Assembly: GCF_025947185.1 (NCBI RefSeq)
Contig: NZ_CP110001.1
Span: 4,609,855-4,673,854 of the forward strand
DNA from: Flavobacterium sp. N2038
GTDB taxonomy: Bacteria; Bacteroidota; Bacteroidia; Flavobacteriales; Flavobacteriaceae
DNA: 64,000 bases
Reading direction: 5' to 3'
Part shown: positions 16,516 through 24,643 of the stretch, piece after piece
How positions within the stretch are numbered: the stretch's first letter is position 1
Layout of the letters: each line of letters begins with the position of its first letter
The notes under the pieces: model-generated
Databases searched by the model: none
Told to the model about the DNA's origin: nothing
What the model saw: the letters and a program-made list of their open reading frames with translations, nothing else
Made by a program: the position numbers and the translations under genes

Positions 16516-16693
16516 TGTAGAGACGCACTGCAGTGCGTCTAACATCATGTTTTCTGCCACAAATTCACAAATCAAATAAATTCTATCCGCATAGATTTTA
16601 AAAATAATTCGTGAATTACTTTGTCCATTCGCTATCGCTCGGGTCGTGGCGGAAAAACTGCAAACTTTAGACGCACTGCAGTGCGTCTCTACA
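16516..16693. repeat. Compound inverted-repeat element bounded by GACGCACTGCAGTGCGTC palindromes
   Basis: Arms at 16516-16540 and 16669-16693 are perfect inverted copies of 25 bp, each containing the 18-bp palindrome GACGCACTGCAGTGCGTC. Between them lies a degenerate copy of the TGCCAC...AATTCGTGAATT element of 15612-15722. No gene is encoded. The structure is typical of small non-autonomous repeats nested in one another. Confidence 0.75.
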
Positions 16694-16714
16694 GAATAAA
16701 AAAATGATAAAACC

Positions 16715-16960
16715 ATGATTAAGCACAATAAAATTTCAGATTCAGATCTTCGAAATAAAATTAAAAAAAGCGAAATTTGTTTCGGTGGAAACCAAAAACT
16801 AAAAATATACGGAACACTGAAATGTACTTCAGGCAAAAGGATGAAACGGGAAAATCGGGTTTTCTTTTCTTCTGAAAGCGAAGCGAAACAAAACGGTTAC
16901 AGGCCCTGTGGACATTGCATGAAATCCGAATACATAAAATGGAAAAATGGACTTATTTAA
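16715..16960 (+). CDS. Stand-alone Ada-type metal-binding domain protein
   Basis: An 81-residue protein matching the Ada N-terminal domain: YGTLKCTSGKRMKRENRVFF, then AKQNGYRPCGHC. Cysteines are C22, C37, C65 and C68; C37 corresponds to the E. coli Ada C38 methyl acceptor and C65/C68 to C69/C72, whereas the C42 position is K41, so C22 may supply the fourth zinc ligand. In Ada this domain accepts methyl groups from phosphotriesters and switches on transcription. Its 3' end overlaps alkB by 14 bp. Confidence 0.85.
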   Translation: MIKHNKISDSDLRNKIKKSEICFGGNQKLKIYGTLKCTSGKRMKRENRVFFSSESEAKQNGYRPCGHCMKSEYIKWKNGLI

Positions 16961-17552
16961 CCCTCCTATAGACGAAAATACCAACTTGCTTCCGAAAGAC
17001 GGAACAGTAAATTATTACGGAAAATTATTTTCACGAGATGAAGCCGATTTTTATCGGGATGCTTTACTAAATTCGATTGAGTGGAAAAATGATGAAGCAA
17101 TTATCTTTGGAAAACTCATTTTAACCAAAAGAAAAGTGGCCTGGTATGGTGATAAGGAATTTGAATATACGTATTCTAATACCACAAAAAAGGCACTCCC
17201 ATGGACCAGCGAACTTTTAGCATTAAAGAAAATCATTGAAGAAAAAACAGGAGAAACTTTCAATTCCTGCTTGCTGAATTTATACCATTCAGGCGAAGAA
17301 GGAATGGCGTGGCACAGTGATGCCGAAAAAGATTTAAAGAAAAATGGCGCAATTGGTTCTGTAAGTTTTGGTGCCGAACGTAAATTTGCTTTCAAACATA
17401 AAGAATCTAAAGCAATCGTTTCTTTAATTCTGGAACATGGAAGTTTACTGGTCATGAAAAACGAAACACAAACCTATTGGCTTCATCGTCTGCCTCCAAC
17501 AAAAACAACACAGAAACCCAGAGTTAATTTGACTTTTAGGACTATCATTTAA
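16947..17552 (+). CDS. alkB: AlkB-like alpha-ketoglutarate-dependent DNA dealkylase
   Basis: A 201-residue protein with the AlkB core: NLYHSGEEGMAWHSDAEKDL in part (iron ligands H and D in WHSD), SVSFGAERKFAFKHK, the distal iron His in YWLHRLPPT and the 2OG-binding arginines in KPRVNLTFR. It oxidatively removes alkyl lesions such as 1-methyladenine. The 14-bp overlap with the Ada zinc-domain gene indicates one transcript. Confidence 0.95.
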   Translation: MDLFNPPIDENTNLLPKDGTVNYYGKLFSRDEADFYRDALLNSIEWKNDEAIIFGKLILTKRKVAWYGDKEFEYTYSNTTKKALPWTSELLALKKIIEEKTGETFNSCLLNLYHSGEEGMAWHSDAEKDLKKNGAIGSVSFGAERKFAFKHKESKAIVSLILEHGSLLVMKNETQTYWLHRLPPTKTTQKPRVNLTFRTII

Positions 17553-17560
17553 TAGAAATG

Positions 17561-17881
17561 TTATTTCTTTTTTGTAACAACATTTTCATACGAGCGTATT
17601 AAAGCATCTTCAAACATTTCTAATCTTACTTTTGAAAGTTCGGCTATTGTCCAGCCTTGTTTTCCCCATTTGTTTGGAACTGGATAAAAAATCATTTCGC
17701 TTGAAGCACAAAAAACAGATTGATCGATTTCATTTAATTTCAAAACGGCTCGATTATTTTTCTCATCATAAGTGGCAAAAATCTTTTTATTGATGCGGAA
17801 GGATGTTTTCTCAAAATGCGGTTCTTCTGTTGCATTTGGAAATGATAAAGCTAATTTTCTAAATGTTTCAATTGAGACCAT
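17561..17881 (-). CDS. MmcQ/YjbR-family protein
   Basis: A 106-residue single-domain protein with the family pattern: FPNATEEPHFEKTSFRINKKIFAT, then LKLNEIDQSVF and NKWGKQGWTIAELSKV. The fold resembles type II chaperones/DNA-binding CyaY-like proteins; its function is not established. Convergent with alkB, 8 bp apart, and followed on its own strand by no terminator I can see. The Nudix regulator lies 27 bp upstream and may be co-transcribed. Confidence 0.88.
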   Translation of the reverse strand: MVSIETFRKLALSFPNATEEPHFEKTSFRINKKIFATYDEKNNRAVLKLNEIDQSVFCASSEMIFYPVPNKWGKQGWTIAELSKVRLEMFEDALIRSYENVVTKKK

Positions 17882-17908
17882 AATCGCAAATTTTTAATTA
17901 TTATCCTC

Positions 17909-18664
17909 TTACCAGCCTTGATTTAATCCATTTTTCAAGACTTCATCATATTTTTCTTTATCAAAAGAATATAAGTTTGGTGCTTTATGTGCAACATTAC
18001 TTTTCTTCTCGTCGAGTTTAATCAGAATTCCAATATTGGTTATTTTTCTAAGAAAATTTCTGCGATCCAGTTTTTTATCCAAAATTGTTTCATACAGTTT
18101 TTGCAATTCCGGAATTGTAAATTTCTCCGGAAGCAAATTATATCCTACTGGCATTAAATTTAGTTCAATTCTTAAAGTATCAAGTGCTTTATCCAGAATT
18201 TCCCGATGGTCTAAAATAAGATCCGGCACTTCTTTATGATCAATCCACTCCACAATATCGTGCTGATTTACAGAATTTGGAATTATTTTTAGAAAATCGA
18301 CCAGTGCATAATAGCCTATGGTAACAAAACGCTGGGTAAACCATTTGCCTTTTTCCTGATCTATATTTAAATGATCCAAAACATCTTTCCCAAAATGATT
18401 ATCATTTCGTTTAATCTTTCCAAATGTTGCAAACTGCCTTAAAAAAACACCCTCAACTCCTGTTCTTTGGTTTAAAATTGTTACCGCTGCAGTATCAATA
18501 TCCTCTTCAATAGGAACAAATCCACCAGGTAAAGACCATTTTTCATTATGGTTTACCTTAATCAACAAAACTTTTAACTGATTATCATGAAAACCAAAAA
18601 TTACACAATCTATGGAAAGTCCAGGTTGATAATTGTGGCTGTTTTCTATAATATCTTTCAACAT
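17909..18664 (-). CDS. Nudix-type transcription regulator (NrtR/AraR-like)
   Basis: A 251-residue protein with an N-terminal Nudix domain (KVLLIKVNHNEKWSLPGGFV) and a C-terminal winged helix (about 165-245, KFTIPELQKLYETIL ... RRNFLRKITNIGIL). The Nudix box is degenerate: where hydrolases have REUxEE this has TILNQR, so it is probably a ligand sensor without catalysis, as in NrtR and the Bacteroidota AraR family. A GTAACA-N8-TGTTAC inverted repeat lies just upstream. The regulated genes and ligand are unknown. Confidence 0.85.
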   Translation of the reverse strand: MLKDIIENSHNYQPGLSIDCVIFGFHDNQLKVLLIKVNHNEKWSLPGGFVPIEEDIDTAAVTILNQRTGVEGVFLRQFATFGKIKRNDNHFGKDVLDHLNIDQEKGKWFTQRFVTIGYYALVDFLKIIPNSVNQHDIVEWIDHKEVPDLILDHREILDKALDTLRIELNLMPVGYNLLPEKFTIPELQKLYETILDKKLDRRNFLRKITNIGILIKLDEKKSNVAHKAPNLYSFDKEKYDEVLKNGLNQGW

Positions 18665-18679
18665 CTACTCTTTATTAGG

Positions 18680-18699
18680 GTAACAATTCTTACTGTTAC
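18680..18699. promoter_or_regulatory. Candidate operator of the Nudix regulator
   Basis: Inverted half-sites GTAACA and TGTTAC separated by 8 bp, 16 bp upstream of the regulator's ATG on the minus strand. The position suits autoregulation; no second copy was found by eye in the window. Confidence 0.4.
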
Positions 18700-18971
18700 A
18701 ATAAGGCAATTTACTCCATTTTTACTTAACTATCACATTTTAAGAAACACAGATTGGTAATTTTGTTAAATAAATAATCTGAACGTTATTTAGAGTTTGT
18801 TTTTTTAACTAAAATTTAAAATCAAATCTAAAAAAAATAATTACATTGCGTCACAATAACACAATAAAAAACGTGCTTATTTACACTCTGAAAAAGAAAG
18901 AAAAATCCTGATGTTTGTTCTGTATTTGCATCTCTTCTTTTTTAGAAAATCAGAACATCAATGCAAGAGAT

Positions 18972-19229
18972 ATGAATGCCAATCCATTAAAAAACATAAA
19001 CAGTAAAATTAGAAACAAAATCTGGACTTCGTTCGGGTTTGTTTCAAAAACGTATCTTCTTGAAGCTTCATTAAAATATAGTGAAGAGCAGGAAAAGATT
19101 TTTAATCAAATGATTACAGAAACGGAAGCAAAAGATAAAAAAGCAAAACGCGAAGCTTTTGACAAAGCTTTATTTGCTTCTTACAAAGGAATTGGTGTTA
19201 TGGATTTTATAAACACTGTTCTTAAATAG
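18972..19229 (+). CDS. Small hypothetical protein
   Basis: From the ATG at 18972 (MNANPLKN), 85 residues, helical and charged, no signal or membrane segment (EASLKYSEEQEKIFNQMITE..., ending MDFINTVLK). I recognise no family. An intrinsic terminator follows within 30 bp, supporting a real gene. The longer frame from 18915 includes a cysteine-rich, non-coding-looking lead and is rejected. The roughly 270 bp upstream holds only the Nudix operator and AT-rich sequence. Confidence 0.6.
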   Translation: MNANPLKNINSKIRNKIWTSFGFVSKTYLLEASLKYSEEQEKIFNQMITETEAKDKKAKREAFDKALFASYKGIGVMDFINTVLK

Positions 19230-19256
19230 TTCCTTTTTAAAGATCAGAATATATAC

Positions 19257-19283
19257 ACAACCTCACTTTTCGTGAGGTTTTTT
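19257..19283 (+). terminator. Intrinsic terminator
   Basis: Stem AACCTCAC / GTGAGGTT with a TTTTC loop, followed by a run of seven T's, 28 bp after the small hypothetical gene. Confidence 0.85.
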
Positions 19284-19337
19284 TATTATTTCGTTAATTT
19301 ATAAAATAACGAAACAAATTATGCCATTAATATTACA

Positions 19338-19345
19338 TATTTTTG
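19338..19345 (+). promoter_or_regulatory. Possible -7 promoter element (TATTTTTG)
   Basis: Matches TAnnTTTG, 45 bp before the start of the transglutaminase-like gene. No -33 element seen. Confidence 0.4.
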
Positions 19346-19390
19346 TTCTAAGTAAGATTATACACCAATAAAAATTGTAAAGTTATAAGC

Positions 19391-21412
19391 ATGGAAAACA
19401 CTGTAGAATTAGAAAGTTATAAAATCCAAAAACCAGAAAATTGGGCTTCTACTATTGATGATACCCAACTTGTTCAATATATAAAAGAATCTGATTTCTC
19501 CAACAAGCAAGTTGAAGAAGGACGGGATTTCTGTTATTTTTTAGATAAAATTTATTATACCAGCGACAATGAAAACGGCGAATATGCCTGTGTTGCTTAT
19601 ACGCTCAATGAACCTGGAAATCTGGAAAGTGCTTCTGCAAAAGATGTTGTGGTAGAAGAAAATGAAACTTACATTATACACCGAATAAGTGTTCTGAGAG
19701 AAGGTGTTTTAATTGACAAAATTCCTGACACAAAAATAAAAGTACTGGATAGCGAGAATCAAAGCGAAGGTGGTGTTTTGAGCAGTAATAAAAAAGTAAA
19801 CATTACAATCAAAGATTTACGCCTTTATGATGTCTTGATACTTGAAGATTCACGAATTAAAGTATTTTCTGAACGTGATTTTATGCGTAAGGAATTTTTA
19901 AAATATGTTTATGTGAGTCCAAGTACTTACTGGGCTTATGGAAATTATAAATTCACTTTTATAAATGACCGCAAAGAACCAATTGCCTACAAAAAAACAT
20001 TTTTTAGAGATGAGGAAGGAAATGTACTGGAACCTGAAATTAATCGTTTAAAAAAAGGAGAACGTTTCATATTTGAAAAAGAAAACTACATCAATTTTTT
20101 TGATACAAACAGAGAAATTGCTTCGTATATTGATTTTGCGACGGAGAGCAACTGGATAAATTTGTCTAATTATATTTATCCTTTATATGATGAGATTTAC
20201 AATAAATCTTCGTTAAAGGAATTTGCTCCAAATCTTGTTGAAAAATTAGATGCTATTACCGACAAAGACGAACAACTGCAATTTGCAATAGATTATGTGC
20301 AGAATCACGTTTATTATACCTATAATGCTGATGAAATGAATGGTCACAAACCGCAGGAGCCAGCTGTTACGTATGAAAACAAACAAGGTGATTGTAAAGC
20401 AAAATCGGTTCTATTGAAGGTTGTTTTAGATTATATCAATGTTGATTCAAATGTTATTCTGGTTAATTTTAGTACAGATCATTACATTAAATACTACTTA
20501 CCTTCATTGCTTAGTTTTAATCATGTTGTTGTAAAAATCAATTACAAAGGAGAAACTTATTTTGTTGATGCGACTTCAAGAGACGAGTTCGGTTTAATCG
20601 AAAATCGTGGCTATATTTATTTTATGCATTATCTTGAGGTGAAACCCAATCAGGAATTACAGATTAAGCAACCTCAAAAATTCTCTTATTATGGTATAAA
20701 TGAAAAAGTAGATTTTAGCGCTCAAAATAATATTGGTCAATTAAAACTGGTATCGACATATAAAGGAAATCGTGCCAATTACATGCGTAAATATTTTAAA
20801 AATACCAATAAAAGAGAAATCGTTGACAGCTGGAATAATTTCTTGTTTTATACTTTAAATTATTCAAATGACAGAAATGGAACAGACATCAGAACCATTT
20901 TTAAAGATGCTGTTATCGAAATTGTTAGTGATGATAAAAAGCTCAACGAGTTTACCATTCAGTACACCACTACAATCGAAGAACCTTATTATACAGATCC
21001 GGAGAAAAATCGTTTCTTAATGTATTTTGATCGTAATGTAGTTAAAAATGGTGCAAGAGATTTTCTGCATAACGATATTAATTTCTGGCATAATTTTGAT
21101 AATGAAAAATATGAAATCAACTTAACGACAGATCAGAAAATAGACACTCAGGAAAAATATACTATTCAGGAAAGTACCATCAATAATCCGTATTTTGATT
21201 ATACAAGCCGTAAAAAAGTGACTAAAAACGGGGCTTCAATATATGTTGATTTTAAACCGTTGGTGAATTTAGAAATTCCCAACGCAGATTTTGAAGAATT
21301 CAGAAATGATCACCACACTATTGCAGACAGTAATTACGGAGTGGGAATTGATATTATAGAACAAGGATTATTAAACAGACTGAAATATAGTTTCAAGAAA
21401 AGTCTTAAATAA
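19391..21412 (+). CDS. DUF3857/transglutaminase-like protein
   Basis: A 673-residue protein. A beta-rich N-terminal half like DUF3857 precedes a transglutaminase-like core with a complete triad: C335 in KQGDCKAKS, H378 in FNHVVVK and D393 in YFVDATS. DUF2569/DUF3858-like beta sequence follows to the end. Relatives in Bacteroidota are usually exported, but this start (MENTVELESYKIQ) has no signal peptide, so a cytoplasmic location is suggested. No neighbour hints at a substrate; it is a single-gene unit closed by a terminator. Confidence 0.85.
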   Translation: MENTVELESYKIQKPENWASTIDDTQLVQYIKESDFSNKQVEEGRDFCYFLDKIYYTSDNENGEYACVAYTLNEPGNLESASAKDVVVEENETYIIHRISVLREGVLIDKIPDTKIKVLDSENQSEGGVLSSNKKVNITIKDLRLYDVLILEDSRIKVFSERDFMRKEFLKYVYVSPSTYWAYGNYKFTFINDRKEPIAYKKTFFRDEEGNVLEPEINRLKKGERFIFEKENYINFFDTNREIASYIDFATESNWINLSNYIYPLYDEIYNKSSLKEFAPNLVEKLDAITDKDEQLQFAIDYVQNHVYYTYNADEMNGHKPQEPAVTYENKQGDCKAKSVLLKVVLDYINVDSNVILVNFSTDHYIKYYLPSLLSFNHVVVKINYKGETYFVDATSRDEFGLIENRGYIYFMHYLEVKPNQELQIKQPQKFSYYGINEKVDFSAQNNIGQLKLVSTYKGNRANYMRKYFKNTNKREIVDSWNNFLFYTLNYSNDRNGTDIRTIFKDAVIEIVSDDKKLNEFTIQYTTTIEEPYYTDPEKNRFLMYFDRNVVKNGARDFLHNDINFWHNFDNEKYEINLTTDQKIDTQEKYTIQESTINNPYFDYTSRKKVTKNGASIYVDFKPLVNLEIPNADFEEFRNDHHTIADSNYGVGIDIIEQGLLNRLKYSFKKSLK

Positions 21413-21419
21413 TTGAGCT

Positions 21420-21451
21420 AAAAAAACGGGGCTTTTATGCCCCGTTTTTTG
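21420..21451. terminator. Bidirectional terminator between convergent genes
   Basis: Stem AAAACGGGGC / GCCCCGTTTT with a TTTTAT loop and T/A runs on both sides. It separates the transglutaminase-like gene from the last gene of the polysaccharide locus. Confidence 0.9.
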
Positions 21452-23680
21452 TTAGTTTACCAATTCAAAATCAGATTTTAATTTAATATCTGCTGATGAA
21501 GCTCCGATCATCACTTCAAAATCTCCTGGCTCAGTTGTCCATTCTAATTTATTATTGTAGAAAGACAGCTTTTCTTTATCAATCGTAAATTCGATTGTTT
21601 TAGATTCTCCCGCATTTAATTTTACTTTTTGGAAATCTTTTAATTCCAGAACTGGTCTTACAACAGATCCAAATTTATCTTTTAGATATAATTGCACTAC
21701 TTCTTCTCCAGCTACTTTTCCGACATTTGATAATTGAAAAGAAACCTTAATTGTTTCATTACTTTTTATTTTGGCTGAAGATAATTTTAGGCCTGAATAA
21801 TCAAACTTTGTATAACTCAATCCGTAGCCAAAAGGAAATTTAGGAGAGTTTTTTAAATCGATATACGCTGAAACGTAATTTGCATCATTCTCATTTTTAG
21901 CTGGTCTTCCTGTACTAAAATGATTGTAGTAAATTGGCACCTGTCCTACTTCTCTAGGGAAAGTCATTGGTAATTTTCCAGAAGGATTATAGTCTCCAAA
22001 TAAAACATTTGCAATCGCATTTCCGGCTTCAGTTCCTAACCACCAGGTATAAACAATTGCAGGAACATTATCGGCTGTCCAGTTAAAAACTAACGGTCTA
22101 CCTGCATTTATTAAAACTACAACCGGTTTTCCTGTTGCCTGAATCGCTTTTACTAAATCTTCCTGAACACCTGGTAAATGCAAATCGCTTCTGCTTTTTG
22201 CTTCACCACTCATATCGCGACGCTCACCAATACTTAAAATCACAACATCGGCTTCTTTGGCTGTTGCTACAGCTTCGGCAAAACCATCTTTATTATCGCC
22301 ATCAACTTCGCAGCCTTTTGCATACAATAATTTAGTGTCTTTACCCACTTTATTTTGTAAACCATCCCACTGCGAAACAATCCATTTGTCATAATTTACC
22401 TCCGGAAGCTCCACAGACCAAAAGCCCATATTGGCTTTATACTCTTTTACCATTGGTCCTATAAAGGCTATTGTTTTTACATTTTTTGAAATTGGTAAAG
22501 TTTGATTTTCATTTTTCAGCAAAACAATACTTTTTTCTGCCATTTCAAGAGCTGCTTTTCTATTTTCAGGATTGTTTAACGCTTTCTCTGCTCTTTTTTC
22601 ATCTGAATATTTATAAGGATCATCAAATAAACCCAATTCGAATTTTTTACGTAAAATACGTCTTACTGCATCATCAACTAAATCAACAGAAACACGGCCT
22701 TCTTTTACTAACTCGACCAAATGATGTGAGTAAGCAGTGCTTTCCATATCCATGTCACTGCCCGCAGTTATTGCTGAATAGGCTGCTTCTTTAAGATCTT
22801 TTGAGTAACCATGTGCTACCATTTCTCCTATTGAGCCCCAGTCAGAAACTACAAAGCCCTGAAAGTTCCATTTTCCTTTTAAGATATCTCGCTGCAAATG
22901 TGCATTTCCTGTTGCCGGAATTCCGTTTATATCATTAAATGAATTCATAAAAGTTGCGGCACCGGCATCTAAAGCCGCTTTAAAAGGCGGTAAATAAGTT
23001 TCAAGCAACATTCTTTCGCTTATATCAACAGAGTTGTAATCTCTTCCTCCAACCGCTGCACCATAAGCAGCAAAGTGTTTTACACAGGCCATAACAGAGT
23101 TTAAATCTCCTAATTTATTTCCCTGAAAGCCTTTTACTCTTGCGTAAGCAATTTTAGAACCCAAGTACGTATCTTCTCCTGCGCCTTCCATAACTCTTCC
23201 CCATCTTGGATCACGACCAATATCTACCATTGGTGCAAATGTCCAGTGAATACCGCTTGCTGCAGCTTCTGTAGCTGCCACTCTTGCTGCCAATTCTATC
23301 GCTGCTAAATCCCAGCTTGCGGCTTCTGCCAACGGAATTGGAAAGGTTGTTTTATAACCATGAATAACATCCTGACCAAATAACATTGGTATTTTAAGAC
23401 GGGATTGCATCGCTAATTTTTGATAATTCCTTGTTGATTCGGCTCCTGTAACATTCAGCATTGACCCTACTAAACCATTCTTAATTTCGGTTTGTTTATT
23501 TGGATTTACCGTGATTGGCCCCGTTATCGAATTGTCATTACTATATTGATTAAGCTGACCGATTTTTTCTTCGATAGTCATTTTTTTCAATAAACTTTTT
23601 ACTTTCTGGTCGATACTTTCTTGTTGTGCCGCCGCAAAAAGTGACACCATCAACAGGGTAACTGTGGTTATTTTTTTCAT
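21452..23680 (-). CDS. GH3 beta-glucosidase (BglX-like), exported
   Basis: A 742-residue protein with signal peptide (MKKITTVTLLMVSLFAAAQQ), the GH3 TIM-barrel domain (DVIHGYKTTFPIPLAEAASWD, MACVKHFAAYG) with nucleophile Asp in GFVVSDWGS, the alpha/beta sandwich domain (VVLINAGRPLVFNW) and a C-terminal fibronectin III-like domain (FGYGLSYTKFDYSGL onward). It is close to E. coli BglX in layout. It removes terminal beta-glucose from oligosaccharides, probably in the periplasm. Last gene of the PUL; 6 bp after the EEP gene. Confidence 0.95.
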   Translation of the reverse strand: MKKITTVTLLMVSLFAAAQQESIDQKVKSLLKKMTIEEKIGQLNQYSNDNSITGPITVNPNKQTEIKNGLVGSMLNVTGAESTRNYQKLAMQSRLKIPMLFGQDVIHGYKTTFPIPLAEAASWDLAAIELAARVAATEAAASGIHWTFAPMVDIGRDPRWGRVMEGAGEDTYLGSKIAYARVKGFQGNKLGDLNSVMACVKHFAAYGAAVGGRDYNSVDISERMLLETYLPPFKAALDAGAATFMNSFNDINGIPATGNAHLQRDILKGKWNFQGFVVSDWGSIGEMVAHGYSKDLKEAAYSAITAGSDMDMESTAYSHHLVELVKEGRVSVDLVDDAVRRILRKKFELGLFDDPYKYSDEKRAEKALNNPENRKAALEMAEKSIVLLKNENQTLPISKNVKTIAFIGPMVKEYKANMGFWSVELPEVNYDKWIVSQWDGLQNKVGKDTKLLYAKGCEVDGDNKDGFAEAVATAKEADVVILSIGERRDMSGEAKSRSDLHLPGVQEDLVKAIQATGKPVVVLINAGRPLVFNWTADNVPAIVYTWWLGTEAGNAIANVLFGDYNPSGKLPMTFPREVGQVPIYYNHFSTGRPAKNENDANYVSAYIDLKNSPKFPFGYGLSYTKFDYSGLKLSSAKIKSNETIKVSFQLSNVGKVAGEEVVQLYLKDKFGSVVRPVLELKDFQKVKLNAGESKTIEFTIDKEKLSFYNNKLEWTTEPGDFEVMIGASSADIKLKSDFELVN

Positions 23681-23686
23681 TCTGAT

Positions 23687-24526
23687 TTAATTAATTTCTA
23701 TTAAGACAGGTAAATGATCTGAAGGATATCGCAAATCTTTTGAATCACTTAAAACTGCATGTTTCTGAATTTTTAATTCGCTATTTTTTGAGATAAAAAT
23801 GTAGTCTATTAATAAATTTACCGGCTCATTATGTTTAAAATTATTAAAAGTTCCAGATGGTCCAAAAGGCTTTTCAATTGAAACATCTTTAGTATCATTC
23901 ATCACTTCTTTTATCGCTTTAATTTGTTTTGTCTCCGGTTCTGAATTAAAATCACCCATTAAAAAAACCGGATAATTTTGGGTGTTTACTTCCTTAATTT
24001 TCGACAAAACCAACTCTACACCTTTTACTCTCGCCACTTCTCCAATGTGATCGAGATGCAGGTTAAAAACCCAAAATGTTTTTTTAGTTTTTAAATCTTT
24101 AAAAAGAGCATACGTACAAACTCTGTTACAAGCTGCATCCCAACCTCTTGACACCTCATTTGGTGTTTCTGACAACCAGAATGTATTGGATTGTTTTACC
24201 TGAAAACGATCTTTTTTGTAATAAATCGTGCAGGCTTCTCCAGTTCCCTTTTCTTCTCTGCCAATTCCAAACCTGTTATAATCAGGAAAAGCCGAGGCAA
24301 TATCAAGCACCTGATTTGGTGTTGCTTCCTGAACTCCAAAAATATCCGGACTATAAAATCTTATTTGAGAAGTAAAATAATCTTTCCGTTTTGGCCATGC
24401 ATTCTCTCCATCTGATGCTACATCAAGACGAATGTTGTAGGTCATCATTTTTAAATTCTGACCATAAAATGACATGCTTACAAAAAGTAAGAATACTACT
24501 AAAATAATTTTGTTTGGCTTTTTCAT
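23687..24526 (-). CDS. Exported endonuclease/exonuclease/phosphatase-family protein
   Basis: A 279-residue protein with signal peptide (MKKPNKIILVVFLLFVSMSFYGQ). EEP motifs are in order: MMTYNIRLD, DIFGVQEA (metal-binding Glu), FNLHLDHIG, FLMGDFNSEP and the terminal SDHLPVLIEI. The family hydrolyses phosphodiesters or phosphate esters. In flavobacterial and Bacteroides glycan loci such proteins are frequent, but the substrate here is not evident. It lies inside the PUL, between two glycosidases. Confidence 0.9.
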   Translation of the reverse strand: MKKPNKIILVVFLLFVSMSFYGQNLKMMTYNIRLDVASDGENAWPKRKDYFTSQIRFYSPDIFGVQEATPNQVLDIASAFPDYNRFGIGREEKGTGEACTIYYKKDRFQVKQSNTFWLSETPNEVSRGWDAACNRVCTYALFKDLKTKKTFWVFNLHLDHIGEVARVKGVELVLSKIKEVNTQNYPVFLMGDFNSEPETKQIKAIKEVMNDTKDVSIEKPFGPSGTFNNFKHNEPVNLLIDYIFISKNSELKIQKHAVLSDSKDLRYPSDHLPVLIEIN

Positions 24527-24643
24527 GTTTAAAAATTTTAATCCGTAAAACTAGTGTTTCCGCAGTCTTAAAGAGAAAAACTTATTTAAAAATTATGTTA
24601 ATTAACTTTATCCGTATTCCTTCTTTCTTCTTTTTCTCTTAAC

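Noticed and set aside
16459..16836. Minus-strand 125-residue open frame
   Set aside because: It runs through the palindromic repeat element and the antisense of the Ada zinc-domain gene; no recognisable protein features.
22471..22794. Plus-strand open frame inside the GH3 gene
   Set aside because: Antisense shadow, biased composition (Leu, Phe, His), no start context; one of several such shadows in the PUL.
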